DNA from: Sitta carolinensis
Lineage: Eukaryota > Chordata > Aves > Passeriformes > Sittidae
DNA: 64,000 nt
Reading direction: 5' to 3'
Assembly (NCBI GenBank): GCA_032173965.1
Contig: CM063287.1
Coordinates: 9,801,859 to 9,865,858, forward strand
Shown: in pieces, positions 1 to 12,900 of the stretch
Layout: each line of letters begins with the position of its first letter
How positions within the stretch are numbered: position 1 is the first letter of the stretch
The notes under the pieces: model-generated
What the model was told of the DNA's origin: nothing
Seen by the model: the letters and a program-made list of their open reading frames with translations, nothing else
Database searches by the model: none
Made by a program: the position numbers and the translations under genes

Positions 1-1781
1 TTCAAACCTGGAGGATATTTGTACGTGAGAAGAATCCAAGCACACAAACAGAACATTCATCTGCATATCTCTGATCCTCTCATTAGATACAAGAACCTGC
101 ACTTTCTTTCATACACCAGAGCAAACACCATGCTGAGAATGTTCCCCCAAGACTTCTAGAAATCAAACTCTGTTCTGGGTTTTATTTTTTTGTCTATTAA
201 ATATGATTTTACATGATACATACATGCATTGACTTTGTACACCGTTTGGTTACTCTAAAGCACTCTCCCTTTTTTTGCAATGCTCTGTGATGAAAGTAAG
301 TGAATAAAAAGTCATCAATGAGCTGGACTGGATATTCTCTCAGAATATTACAAATAGGACTACTACAATCAGATTACCAGGAGTTAACAAACATCTGTTT
401 CCCACATCAGCTTTACTGTGATTTTGTCCAGAACAGCTGTCACTTTACCTCACCTGTCCTTATCCTAATCACCACATCTATGGGGTTTTAATATTAGCAG
501 TCATTCAAAAGACTTTTGAACCCATGTACAATACCTTATTTGACTAAAAATCCACACTACTGCTTCAGAAAGCTAGACCTGCAATTCCAAATTTTCTAAG
601 TTCATACGAAATTATTCAACAGTTACTTATTTGTCAAAATCAAAAAATTTTCGTTTTTTTCTGTAGAACAGACAGGTTCTCATTTCTTCTCAATTATTTA
701 AAAAAAATATTTTTAGCCTTCCTTCCAGAGTTCTCTGCCAAATTCAGCTATGATTAGACCTATGCCATTTTTAGAATTTCACTGCTGCCAAACAGTTTTT
801 AATAAAAACTACAGCAATTCATATTTGTTCCTTTTTAGTTACACTCTGATATCATTTAGCACTTGTCCATTGCCTAACATGCAGTGCTCTCAGTTTTTGC
901 ATTTTTATCTATTTATGTTCATCCTCATTACTCCCTTGTTGATTAACTTCCCTTTTTAATCATATTTTTTTAAGCCAAAGTAGTTCTCTTTCACGATTAA
1001 TGAGTTGTATTCTTTGGCATCTAATGAATCAGACTTGCACAGTTCCAATTATCATTGGTATTCTTGTTTCAGCATTTCCTCCCACTCCATTCTCTCCTGC
1101 TTTCAAATTCCCATACATATATTTATATATTAAACTGTGAAATATGCTATGTTTACTCCATGACATTGACTACACTGTTTTTGAATATCTAACAAAACTA
1201 TCATCATCACTTTTAGTTCAGTGATCAATGATTTAAAGTAACAGTGGCACAGCAAATTGAGGCTCCATGTAAGCTAAGGAAGCTTTTTTTCATAAAACAC
1301 TAACTAAAGACTTCACACAATCTTAATACCTGTGACATCATCAATTCTTTCCTCATTCCCAAGAGGAATACAAAAGGAGGAATCAGTATGTCAGGAAGTA
1401 TGCTACATTTATTCTGCTCATCTTCCAAGACAGGATACGGGGAGAAGAAAATCATGTGGTCCACAAGAAATAACACCTAACTTGAAAGGGGGGCTGAGGA
1501 AAAAGACTCCCCAAAACCAACTGCTGAGCTGAACTAGAAACAGGGTTTTTTCATGTTTTGAGAGCTGAGAAAAAAATAATATAAATATGTTTCTTGGAAA
1601 CTCCCCCAATGCATGCTTTCGGTGCAAATTTTGGATTCTTAGCAAAGAATCCTCTCAGCCTTCTTTTGTTTTCAATTTTGAAAAAATAATGAAAAAGACA
1701 GGGAAAAAATAAATAAAAGCAAGTTTTACTAAAGCAATTGTTCTTCATGTTTTCGTAGAGGCACAGGTATGCTAATATATT

Positions 1782-1920
1782 TCACAGGATTGTCTGAGGT
1801 GAAAGGGACCCAGAAGGATCATCAAGTCCAACTCTGAGGTGAATCCACACAGGGATGGAACCCACAACCTTAGTGCTACTGGCATCATGCTCTGACCAGC
1901 TGGGCTAATCCTGGGATCAC
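1782..1920 (-). mobile_element. tRNA-Ile-derived SINE with CR1-like tail (TguSINE1-like)
   Basis: On the minus strand, about 1911-1852 matches the body of tRNA-Ile: TTAGCCCAGCTGG is a good A box, followed by an anticodon-arm-like stretch (GAGCATGATGCC) and a degenerate B box GGGTTCCATCC. The tail toward 1782 (AGTTGGACTTGATGATCC, then GGTCCCTTTCACC) resembles the CR1 3' end that lets CR1 reverse transcriptase mobilise such SINEs. This head-and-tail design is the songbird SINE TguSINE1 (established knowledge). The anticodon region is decayed, so it is an old, immobile copy rather than a tRNA gene. It lies in NRG3 intron 1 on the same strand as the gene. The outer boundaries are approximate. Confidence 0.75.
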
Positions 1921-2644
1921 TGCAAGGCACCTATTTTAATTGGCAATCAGGAAAAGCACATTATTACTGAAATAAGTTTCCTGAGAGTTTATCTTAGGTC
2001 CTGTATTCTAGCAAGATGCTAGATCTTGCTTTGCACATACTTAAAATCGAAGTGTATGTTGTGTGAGCAGAGGCTGCACCTCAGTGACGAGGAAAGTGAA
2101 ATGTGTGTGCAGGGATGTACACCAGCAGTCAATGAGTCAATTTTACAAACATTATGTTGAAAGAGATTATTAATGCCATGACTCCGAAAGAATTTACACA
2201 CACTTATACCTCCTTCTATTATAAAGGTTTTTAAGTGTTCAAATGTTATTGTGTATACAGTAGTAATAGTTTTACCAAAAGTTGATAAAATACGGATTTA
2301 ATTATGCATGTTCTTGTACATCAGTAACTTGCATGTGAGTAAGGCCTCTGTATATACATACATAATATACATAGATAATATACAATTATAATTGAATGCT
2401 TGTAATTATTTCCAGGATCAAAGTCCTTATTAAAAATTCAAATTAAAGTGTTCTAATGGTAGTAGTCATGATGGACTTGCATGCAGATATAATGAAATTA
2501 AGCCCTGTAATAAGTGGGATGTTTTGCATATACAATTAGATAATCTTAAAAATGATCAGTGTAGGGCTGACGAGTGCTAAAAGAAAAGAGATGAAATTTT
2601 GATATTACTAACATTTAGTAGGGAAATAAGAAAAATAACAAAAC

Positions 2645-2905
2645 TCAAACCCTGGTATTTCTCGAGACGTGGTGAACCTGCCAAACGACCACAGTGATAG
2701 CAAACCTGAAGGTGTGGGATGTTCTCCTGTCTCTGGGCCAGTGACCTGAAGCTAATCTCAGGTGATCCCAGCAGGGAGGCCCTGCCACAGGGCAGGGGCT
2801 GACCCGGGCTGCGGGCTGGCCCCAGGCCAACCTGGCCAAACTGGAACTCCTGCCCAGGAGGAACTGCTTGCTCTCATTCCCTGAACTCTGCGGGTTTCTC
2901 ATTTC
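2645..2905. other. GC-richer intronic patch, no gene seen
   Basis: About 260 bases with raised GC but few CpG, including the small hairpin CCTGCC-ACAG-GGCAGG near 2770-2800. An open frame crosses it on the minus strand, but it lacks any recognisable domain. It matches no repeat I know. Similar patches occur at 13310-13560 (with a G-rich GGGAGGGGAAGTGGGG run at 13359) and 14930-15300. Confidence 0.5.
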
Positions 2906-4605
2906 CTTGCTACACTCAAAAGATATAACAGGTTTCCTTTCAATATTGCTAGGTCAGCATAAAGATAACTGAATAACACTGTGAAGGCTCTACAGGAACA
3001 GGGGTGTGCCTATTAAAAAGTATTTTCAGTGCAGAAGACTGAGGCTAACAAATATTCTCAACTGATGTGTTATAGAAAATCTGCAAGGCAAGTTATACAC
3101 AACCTGAGTTCAGTGTCGGTAATCCAGAAGGCAAAAATATGTCAAAGCATTTGAGCTGTGGCACCACTGACGCACCACCCTCTCCCTGTTGAGAACCTGG
3201 ACTTCCATGGCCTATTTAAATCACATGCTCCTCAGCAGCACGGCTCCGAGATGCTCAGTGCACTAAATTTAAAGACCACTTCTGTAAAGAAGTTCCAGAC
3301 ATGTTTCTCTGTTCCTATGGATGAAGTAACACTTCCCAAACCCATTTCATTTTAAGTGAGACAGCAACAATGTAGGCATTGTAGTTGGTGCTTAAGGCCA
3401 AATATATTTGTACTAGTACTAACAGTAGATTAATCATTGAATTACTTTAAAAATAATGAACTATTTCTAGCATTACAATGCTATAAAAAGGTGTCTACCA
3501 TCAGCAGAGCCACAGCTGAAATGGCACTAGCAGAGGGATGTACAGATGACAGGGAAGATTTCAGACCGTGCTTTCAGCCTGATGTTCTGTGCTGTGCTGC
3601 AGGAAGCCTGGGGCATGACCACAGGCACTGGAAGCACCTGGAGCATCCCCCAGGCTCTGGGGGTCAAAAGGCAGGATGGCTGACAGCCCTTCAGCATCAG
3701 AAACTGAGGAAGAGCTTTTGAAATCTGGGACTGTAAGAAGTCACAGAAACATAGGGAGGAAACTACTGAGACAAATACCACCAAAGACAGACACAACCAA
3801 TGTTTAGATTTGCTTTCTGTCTTAGTACTAGGGATTAATACTTGCTTTTCTGGAAAACAAAGGTTAAAGGCATTTAGAGCTACCACTTGGGCCATATTCC
3901 TGCTTAAGAAGATTATACATTGCAATTTGGTTTAAAATTTCAAGCATGCATAAGAACATAAACCTATAAACTAAACTAGGTCTAGGAGGGAGAACTGGAG
4001 AAACTGTTTCTATAGAAGATACACATTGTAGCATTCACCTAGATTCACCTCAGGAATTTAAGTTTACTATCTAGTTCATGCTGTATTTCAACAAGGATAC
4101 ACCATCAGTATCACGAAACAAAAGTGCAAATGAAATGACATTGTAAAACCTACAGAAATCATTGCAAATTCCAACTCTATTTATACAACAATTTGTCAGG
4201 TTCAGCACTGCTATTTGTCAGTGTTGTGTCACTGCTGCATCCTCCTAAAGGCATGGCAGCACAGCAAATGTTTCTTCTAACAAGAGCAGTCTAGAGCTTT
4301 TGTTTGGTTATAAAGTAAAGCTCTTGATCATTATTACCTAGATAAAAACTTTTAAAGTGTATAATGGATTATTTTTGTAGTATAAAATGGCTTACTTGGT
4401 AGTTTCCTGTAATAGCTCGCCCATGCATTAATTTCTTGAATCTATAAAAATGGTGCCTAGGTAATTTTTCCTGTAGCTTTCTTTTAAATATTACTCACTC
4501 AACACACACATTCAGTTTCTTTGTATGTTTCTTACTAAAACCTTTTTTACTTAATCCTGCCTAGTGTAAAGAAACAGCTTCCATGGCTAGCTCTTGCTAA
4601 GGTGT

Positions 4606-4617
4606 GGGGGGGGGGGG
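4606..4617 (+). repeat. Poly(G)12 tract
   Basis: Twelve consecutive G in AT-rich intron sequence. Long G homopolymers are rarer than A/T ones. The run could form inter-strand G structures, but it may also reflect sequencing slippage. Confidence 0.9.
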
Positions 4618-5540
4618 ATGGAAAACAAAAGACATTTTTGTTGTACTCTTCACATGTTTTGGATGTTCTTCACCTTTAAAAAGCATAGCTTAAAATAAAC
4701 GCACAAATAAATAAATGTTTGTGCCTACAAACAGGTGGTGAAAATATTGGAACTGAAATATTGGATTACACTTATTTCGTGTCACTGACTTCTGGAGAGG
4801 AAAACTGTCCCCCAGTCAATACTCAACAGATACAACAGCTACAGTTAAGAAGCAAAGTGTTTAAATTAGATTATAACTATGGGAACACCAGAAGATTTGA
4901 AATGAGGGCTGAGGCTCCCTCACAAACAGTTGTGCATAACTGACAGCTGCACAGTTCTTTTAACTCTGTTTATCAATCTGTAAAACTAAAGCCATTTTAT
5001 ACCACGACTGCTCTTTCTTTGGAAATAACAACAAAAATGTGTTTTGTAATTCTCAGCTAACAGTAAAATTCAAGGCAACTATTAGCTCTAGGTTCATATA
5101 ATAGCAAAATATAGAACAGATTAAGGAAAAAAAAATTAAAAATTAATATAAGCACAGTTTTATTTAGCATGTAGGGAGGGCAGGAAACATGAGGAAATGT
5201 AGGCTCCTTTTCTTCAGGCTCTATTTATCTGGGTATTGATTAGTGTGTGTTCTGTCTGCTCAGCCACGATGGGAACATTTTCCTTCACATTGTGTAGTCC
5301 AGAAAGGAACTACTGAAGAAGAATTTGAGGATTAATCAGTGTGTTAATTGAGGTTATCTAGATAATGACAGATGGGAAGAACACACTAAGCAAGTCACTG
5401 TGGCAGTCATACTCATCTGTTAAAAGCAAAATTAATGGATACACAAAGTTAAGTTCACTTGCTCATTGATTTTTATCCAGCTGCAGCGGACTATAAAAGA
5501 GCTATCGGGGAAAGTTATCCATTAGCTGTCAACTCAGAAT

Positions 5541-5660
5541 GCCTTAAGAAGCAATTGCTAATCCTCCAATGATATCTCACTAAATCCTAATCTCTACAAA
5601 TTGTTCTTGGAAGAAGCACTAAACTGGTCATCAAACCAGGTTTTTAATGCTTCTTAAGGC
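5541..5660. repeat. 13-base perfect inverted repeat with 94-base spacer
   Basis: GCCTTAAGAAGCA at 5541-5553 is matched exactly by its reverse complement at 5648-5660. As RNA from either strand it could form a long-loop stem. The surrounding 5200-5660 is less A/T-simple than its neighbours and has TAAT-type sites, so it is a candidate conserved intronic element (inference). Confidence 0.6.
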
Positions 5661-6478
5661 TTACTCAACCTGTAACCCTTTAGAGATCATACAAAGTACT
5701 AAAATACTCAAAAGCAGATAAAAGAAATAAATCAGATGAATATTGTCAACTGCACGTCTACACCCTCCTGCAGTTTTGTGCGCTGTGAAATAAAAACAAA
5801 ATAGGAAAATTCATAATTATAATACTAACATTAAAAATCCTAGCATTCATACAAATTAAAATACGACCTTTGTTTCAAATCTGCTTCACAATACAATCTC
5901 CTATTATTAAAGGGTATAAAACACTTATTATTTGCTGGAGATTGATTTATTAAAATTTCAGTGCTCATATCATTCCAAATAAACACTAAAAACCATATTA
6001 TTTTTCTCACCTTATTCTCACCTTACTAAAATCTTGACTGTCTCATCTAGAATTACATGATGCAACCACTAAAATGGGTACAGCTACACCAGTATGAAGG
6101 TGATACAAATTAACAGATTCTAAGGCTAAGATCATTTTAAGAAAGGAGAAAGCAGTGATGAAGTTTGGAGAAAAAGAGAGAAAAAGGATATTGATTTCCT
6201 TAAATAACTGCAAAATTATTAAAATCTCTCTCATATGTAGGTTAAAGGAAGCAAATAATTTTGCTTCCCAGTGCCACAGAAGTGGTTCACTCAAAGATTT
6301 TGGATTACAGCTCTGGAGAGAGCAGAGAGATAAAAATTACTGGCTGCAGATAGTAATTCAAAAAACTCAAAGTTCTTCAGCTGAGAAAGGCACAAGTTAT
6401 GATGTGTAAGCAGAAATGGATCACAGCAACAGAAAACAAATGGCTGGCAGACACAAAAACAGCAAGACAACCTAAAAT

Positions 6479-6511
6479 AAAAAAAAAAAAAATAAAAAAA
6501 AAAAAAAAAAA
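6479..6511 (+). repeat. Poly(A) tract with one T
   Basis: Thirty-two A and a single T at 6493, in an A-rich setting. No SINE body is recognised beside it. Confidence 0.95.
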
Positions 6512-6910
6512 GAGAAAAGCAAACTGATGCAAAGGGATCGTCTATTCTAGCTGTGCACCTTAAAAAGAACAACAAAAGGAAAGTCATATTAGGAAAACGA
6601 CCAAACTTTCAATAGATAAGGACTGCAAAACACTAGAACAGAATGGTCTTTGTGGAAGTAAAGGGAAGCTGGAAGCCACACACTTCTGTGTGAAGAGCAG
6701 GCTTTAGTCAGACCGGCTCTGAAAATAACCACTTTTGTCTATAAAAGGCAATCGAGGATGAAGGCTACACAGTAAAAAAATATCTAAGTGGGCATACAGA
6801 TTGGTTGGCAAAAATAATTTTTCAACACGCAACATTCTAGACCCAAGCTTATCAAATTAAATTAACATTTTACCAGCATTCTGCATTTTTAGAGAGCATT
6901 TTGGACAAAT

Positions 6911-6977
6911 TAAGGAAGTTTTGAAATGTGATTCCTTTGTTAAGGAAGTTTCGAAAGGAGTAAAGGTTAAAAGGTCA
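6911..6977 (+). promoter_or_regulatory. Duplicated 16-mer followed by a DR2-like nuclear-receptor motif
   Basis: TAAGGAAGTTTTGAAA (6911-6926) recurs with one change exactly 30 bases later (6941-6956). Directly after comes AGGTTA-AA-AGGTCA (6964-6977), two nuclear-receptor half-sites spaced by two bases, the arrangement bound by RAR/RXR and related receptors. Motifs are seen; function is unproven. Confidence 0.3.
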
Positions 6978-9900
6978 CAGAATTCTTCACAAATCTGAAA
7001 AGAACTTTTATTTAAGTTGTGTCTAGTATTCGGTGAAGCACCTCAAGAACTAAAATGTTCTTGAGTGTTTCTAATAAGGAAAAGGAATGGAGACTAAATC
7101 CAGACAACATTTTTGGCAGTGATGACCAGAACTGAGCGGGGCTCTGGGACAGATGCAATGGGAATCTCTGAATTTTACCATCCATGTACAGCAGGAGTTT
7201 TACTGCACGTGACCTCTGGAAAAGCAAATGCACTCATCCATAAAGGAATATACTCTACAACTGCAAATTAAAAAGGATCCCTGTATCACCATGAACAGAA
7301 TATGGTGCTACCCAATACACAATAAGATGTTCTATTTTTCAAACAGAAATAGCTGTATTGTCCTTTTAAATACAGTATTGTTTTATCTTCTCCTAAATGT
7401 TGAGAAATATTAAGAAAATGCAAAAAGCTTTTTCTTTCAAATGGTTTTATTCTTCATTTAATTACCTGCTCAGGGGAATAAAGCCACTACAAATTAACTG
7501 ATCAAAATAAAGCTTAGTTATCTAGGGAACAAAGGCAACCTATTGTATTTCTTAAAGTTCTTTCACAGTGCATTTAAATATTTATTTGAATAATAATTTC
7601 TGGAAATTCACAAGAACATCAAATTCAGAGGCAGAAAGTGTCCAAAAGGTGATAAAGCATAAAAAGAAATACTCCGGGAGGTTTAAATTATTCTTGAGGA
7701 AGCAGAAGAGACTCATAAATCCCAGACAATGAATTTCTAACTGAAAAATAGACCTCTTTTAAAATCATGGAACAGTGAAGACATCTGTCATTCAGGATAC
7801 ATGTCTCCTCCGCCCAAATTTATTATTCTATTAGAATTTCAAACTACCAGATAATGATGTAAAGTGAAGAGAGGCAATTAAAAAAAATAGCTGCATAACT
7901 GTTATAAAATACGTTTTCCTTCGTTGAAAATTGAGACCTACACCCAGAAACACAAATTTCCAAAGTGAGAGAGCAGTGGTATGCATATTCCAAAGAAGTT
8001 ACACACAACCAAGGAGCAGATGAATTAGAGTCAATTAAGGATCCATGTGTGGAGGAGAGGACAGTGTGACTTAGCCTACTGTAAGATAAATCCAGCAGCT
8101 GTAAATCCAAGGCATTGTAAAAGAAAGGAAGCACAGAAGTGACAAAGCAGAGGGAACCATATCAGAGCATCATTGGGATTCTCTCCTAATGAAGATCTTG
8201 ACGGTAAAAACCATCAGGAAACTGATTGTTCATCAGACTGTTCTGACTGCTCCTCAGCCAACAAATGGGTTGTTTCTATGGAGATACAGCTCTCCTGTGT
8301 CCATGGTCAAGCACAAGAGAGTTGGCAAGAACCATGAAGGAGAAGGACTCGCTTATTGGGAGGGCCAACAACACAAATTCATCTCCTGGAGCACCATGCA
8401 GTGCTTAGGAAAATGCCACATTCAGGCAGAATAGCCATACCAAGAATGTAAATTAAGGAACTGCAACACAGAATTTGGAAGCTAGATCAGTATCACTACA
8501 AGAAAATACAAACTTCTAGGGATGATTTTCAAATATTTTAGCCCCCTGTGTAACAGAAAATACACTCTTACTGTGTGAAGTTATTCAAAAATTTGTAACT
8601 TAAATGCAGTACTCATGGGTAAACTCTCCCAGACAGGAACTTGAACATTGCTGAAGGTGAAGTAAGGCTTCAAACTCTTCCTCACAAAATCAGGAATGAC
8701 TCAGAAGAGAGTGGATAACTTGACAGCTTTCTACCTTATGATGCAAGCAAATATAGAAAATTCTACTCCACTGTGGCCACTTAAAAGATCACAGAACACA
8801 GTAAATGGAAAAATGGGATTGCATTCTTGTAGTCTATTATTCTGTTGTTTCTAGCAGTAACAGCTGCTTCTTGAAACAACAAGAAAAGGACATCAGGCAA
8901 TCAGTTTTGACTCAGTTCTCACAGAAAAACAGAAGCTAACTCAAAACATGAGAGTATGATGCAGCTCAGTTATGACAGAAAAGGGGATGACAAGAAAAGA
9001 CACAGCCATTTCAAACAACAGGTAAAATCTTTTCAAAAGATTTGGGAAGTTGAAAAAAAAAGAAGGAAGGAAACTAAATGAGAAAGGGAAAGCCTAAGAA
9101 TATAAAATACAAGCACTTCAAATAACATTGTAATATAACCCAGGAGGGTATAGAGTTCTTCCTCTCCCTGAAAGCAAGAGAACACAACAGGGGAAGACAG
9201 CAAGTGAAATGACAATACATCCTCTCTAAAATAAACCCATCCTGAGCAAATGATTCAGAAAACCAAGAGAATTTTAAAAGCTATTAGGTAAAGGCAATAA
9301 ATAAAGTATTTAAGTGTATCAGTAACAGGAAGGTTATGAAAGAATCAGATGTTCTACTAAAAGATCAGGCATCAATTATGGATACTGCAGATAAATTACT
9401 TCTGTGCATTGATCTTTACTGCAGAATACGATAGAGAAACATTTACTACAAACTTTATGTTTCCAGTAGGAACCGCCTATAGAGAAAATGAAGCACTAAT
9501 AGAAAAGAAGCATCATGGAAAGGTTCTAGAAGATTACTTTCCAAATCTCACTGCAAATTCCAGGGCACTGGCCAAAAAAACACAATCAGATAAAAACCAA
9601 AACCATAACAAACAAATAGTGAGAAACAGATGTGAAACTATGACTCTGACTCTTACAAAGGTGGGCCAACATTCCCCAAATATTTTTCTCTTGAAAGAGT
9701 TTTATAAGATTTTCTTGCAGTAGAAAAGATCCATAAGACTTAAGCAAGTTTTGAATACAATCAAGTTATTATCTTCTTAATAGGAAACAAGTATCAAATT
9801 AATGTTTTGCAGTTGCCTACATAATTTTTTTCATCCTAATCAGCAAGTGGCAGAGAAATGAAAACTGAAGATAGACACCTGGAACTGGTCAAGAAAAAAC

Positions 9901-12900
9901 CAAAACACAATGTCATCACTGGACTTCCACAGTAACTTGAAAAGACATTCTGAATTCAGAATTCTTTTCTTATTATGTATAATTTTAAAAGATAGGGCTG
10001 CCCTTCATGATAACTTTTTTTAAAAAACTGCATTTTGGATTAAATTATACTCAAAGGACATACGAATGGCATGAGCACCATAAAGGTGCACACAACCTTG
10101 TGGGGACAGTCTCCTGTTCACTGGGACACACGACAGCTTTTCAGCAAAGTTCCAGAGTGAAGGGACGCAGCACACTCAGGTGATGAGGATAATAAAATGT
10201 TCACTCAACACGGATTGCAGAGGCAACTCAGACAAAACAGGCTCAACTGGCTAGGAAATCTTTTTGTTTGGGAAATTGAAAAGATGCACTGAAATATCCT
10301 ACCATAGCCCACCATATGCAGAATTCTTTCTCTAGTCCATATTAATTTTTTTCTCTTTGGTAGTACCACCCATTCCAGGAGAAACCTTGGGAGAAACACC
10401 ACAGGATTACAGGATCCTGTGCTGCAGAGCACAACAGGAATTGTTCCCAGACTATACCACCTGATTACGGGCACAGCACATCATCATGGGGCAATTTCCT
10501 TCTTAGCTCTTCAATATTTCACTTGCTGGCAGGAGCCTTATCATAATAAATTGGGCCTAAGAGAAAGCACGCTAAATATTCACAATACAAAGAGTTCCAC
10601 TGGCTTTTCCAATCTCCTGAGCTTCTAAATCTGTCTCTCTCATTTCCTCTCAGCATAAGACCTCTGCTCCTACCTCTACTCTCCTGCTCTCTGGGTATTT
10701 CTGGAAGAGCTTAACTGAAGAGCAGCTATGGAAGAATCAGCACAGAAGACTGAAAATGGCATTCACAATTTCACTGCATCAGCAAAGCACAGAAGCATAG
10801 CATACATTAAAAAAAGGAAATTAGGAAAGACAGCTCCTCTTAGGTTTATTATGCTATTATTATGTTTATTATTATATTACCTGCCCTCCGAATAATGCAT
10901 CACTTAGGAATAGCTGTTACATGTCCCTTTTTAAAAGGTTCTACAGAACCGATCAAAGAAACTTCTGTATAGTGATAAAGGCCTATGCTTTGGGAAGCTA
11001 AGATTTGAAAAGCAAATATAACAGAATATTTTAGATTTCACACCTATTGCAAGTTGAAGCCAAATCCTACAGTTAATTTTTAAGTTGTGCAGTATGAAAT
11101 CATCCTTTGATCACATCCTGATTTCATGTAAAAGCTCCAAACTGTTGGTTTTCTTACAAAACTATTTAAGGATCCACGAATCACCCTTCCTGTGATGCCC
11201 TCCCCAGTGACTATCCACACAAGTCACACCACAAAAATGCTTAGCTCTATGAGAAGTCAGGCACTTGGTAAAGTTGCCCGTGATTCACAGGAAGAGTACC
11301 TGGGACTTTGGAAACCTGTAAATTTTTTTTATTTTGCAAACCAAGACTGACAGAACCACTGAGAGTCGTGCAAACTATAAAACCATTGACAAATCCCTTC
11401 TACAGCAATAGCAGCCCACCATTCAATAAAAAGGGTCTGGCACAGCTGTTCCAGACTGGCAGAGTTTCAGTGCATCCCACATTAGGCCACGTGCAGGCTT
11501 CAGCAGTCAGCTACCTGCAGGAAACCCCCCAACTGCCTGGGAACAGACACCCACCTTGTGGGGTGAACACCCTACACACTGGTCACAAAAAGGATGTGAA
11601 CCTCCTGGTTAATAGCACAGATCTATTCAGTTGTTACACCTCCTTGTTTCCAATCCATTTCATTATCCTATTTGCAACTGAAATATTCCCAGCTCTCCAT
11701 TCCAAACAGCAGATTGTGCCACTTAATGGCAATTAAATGCCCTCAAGGCATTAAAAACGCTATTATCAAAACATGTTTTTCAAGCACCGGTGTAAATCAT
11801 TTCATACAGGCTTTGAAATTGATAATGAGTCTTCAATGAGAACCTGCGTGTTGGGGTCCTACATCGAAGAGTCAATACAATATTTATCCTCAGGAATAAC
11901 TAGTGATACAAAACCTTTTTTTAAAAGACTGAGTACATGAACATTTTAAGATGCTAGACAGTTTCTTGTCCACCACTAGTAAATTTCTCTGCTACAGACA
12001 CTGTTTTTAAACCCTAAACCTCACAGCACGAAAAATAAGCAAATAAAACACTTAGCCAGCTTACATATTTACACTTGAAACCCAAGCATATCAACTCAAG
12101 TTATGAAAAAAATTTCAGCTAATTAAAAAAAAAAAAAAATAAACTCAAACTTTGTTGACACTGGAATCTTACTACTGGAAGGTGGTCGAAAGAGACACAG
12201 TAAAAAAACCATTTGCCAATTTTTCTCCAGTTGTGTTGGTTGATTTATTACAATACCTCTCCCATAAAACTTGTCTCATTCTCCATCTGAGATTCCCTCT
12301 AATATATGCATTTTTATTGTTAGAATTTTCTTTTAGAGAACAGCATAGTTACACTTCATAAAAGTCAACTATGAGCAAACGCAGAACAACAGACTAGGCT
12401 AAGCAAGTCACTCCTTTGTAACTGTTTATTTTAGATGTTAGCTAGAGCCCACTTATTCTCACTTATCTCATTGGGTCTGGATTTGGATTAGGATCCCACC
12501 TACTCAGAGAGCATTTTGACTCTATCTATAGAAGACTACACCATACTGAAAGTGTTTCTTCCTTTTGATGTGAGATATGGCAACAATAACACTTTGGTTC
12601 TAAAATATAACAAGACAGTAATATAAAACATAGTAGTTACTAAAATTCCCAGTGACAAGGGATTATAAAGTTAAGCTAAAAAGATTTAAATGGGTTGTCA
12701 TAATGGCAGGCTTTGGCCTAATGAGTGTCCCAAATTCAAACCTGATTCCACTCACTGCAGGACAAAAATAAAGAATTACGAACCAGAGTAAGTGGCTTGC
12801 TAGGGTGTCTCACAGACAGCCCTGCCCTCCTGTCAGATACAGCCCTGTCATCTGGGGACAGACCTTGGCTATATTTGGAGATATATTTTTAAATCACTGC

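Noticed and set aside
1852..1911. A possible tRNA-Ile gene on the minus strand
   Set aside because: The B box and anticodon arm are degenerate and it is joined to a CR1-like tail, so it is a SINE head, not a functional tRNA.
9409..9723. 104-codon plus-strand frame, purine-rich
   Set aside because: It starts at TTG, has no recognisable domain, and its Lys/Asn-rich composition reflects the A-rich DNA.
11308..11736. 142-codon plus-strand frame in intron 1
   Set aside because: No recognisable domain, no signal peptide, antisense to NRG3, and a length that can occur by chance in 64 kb.
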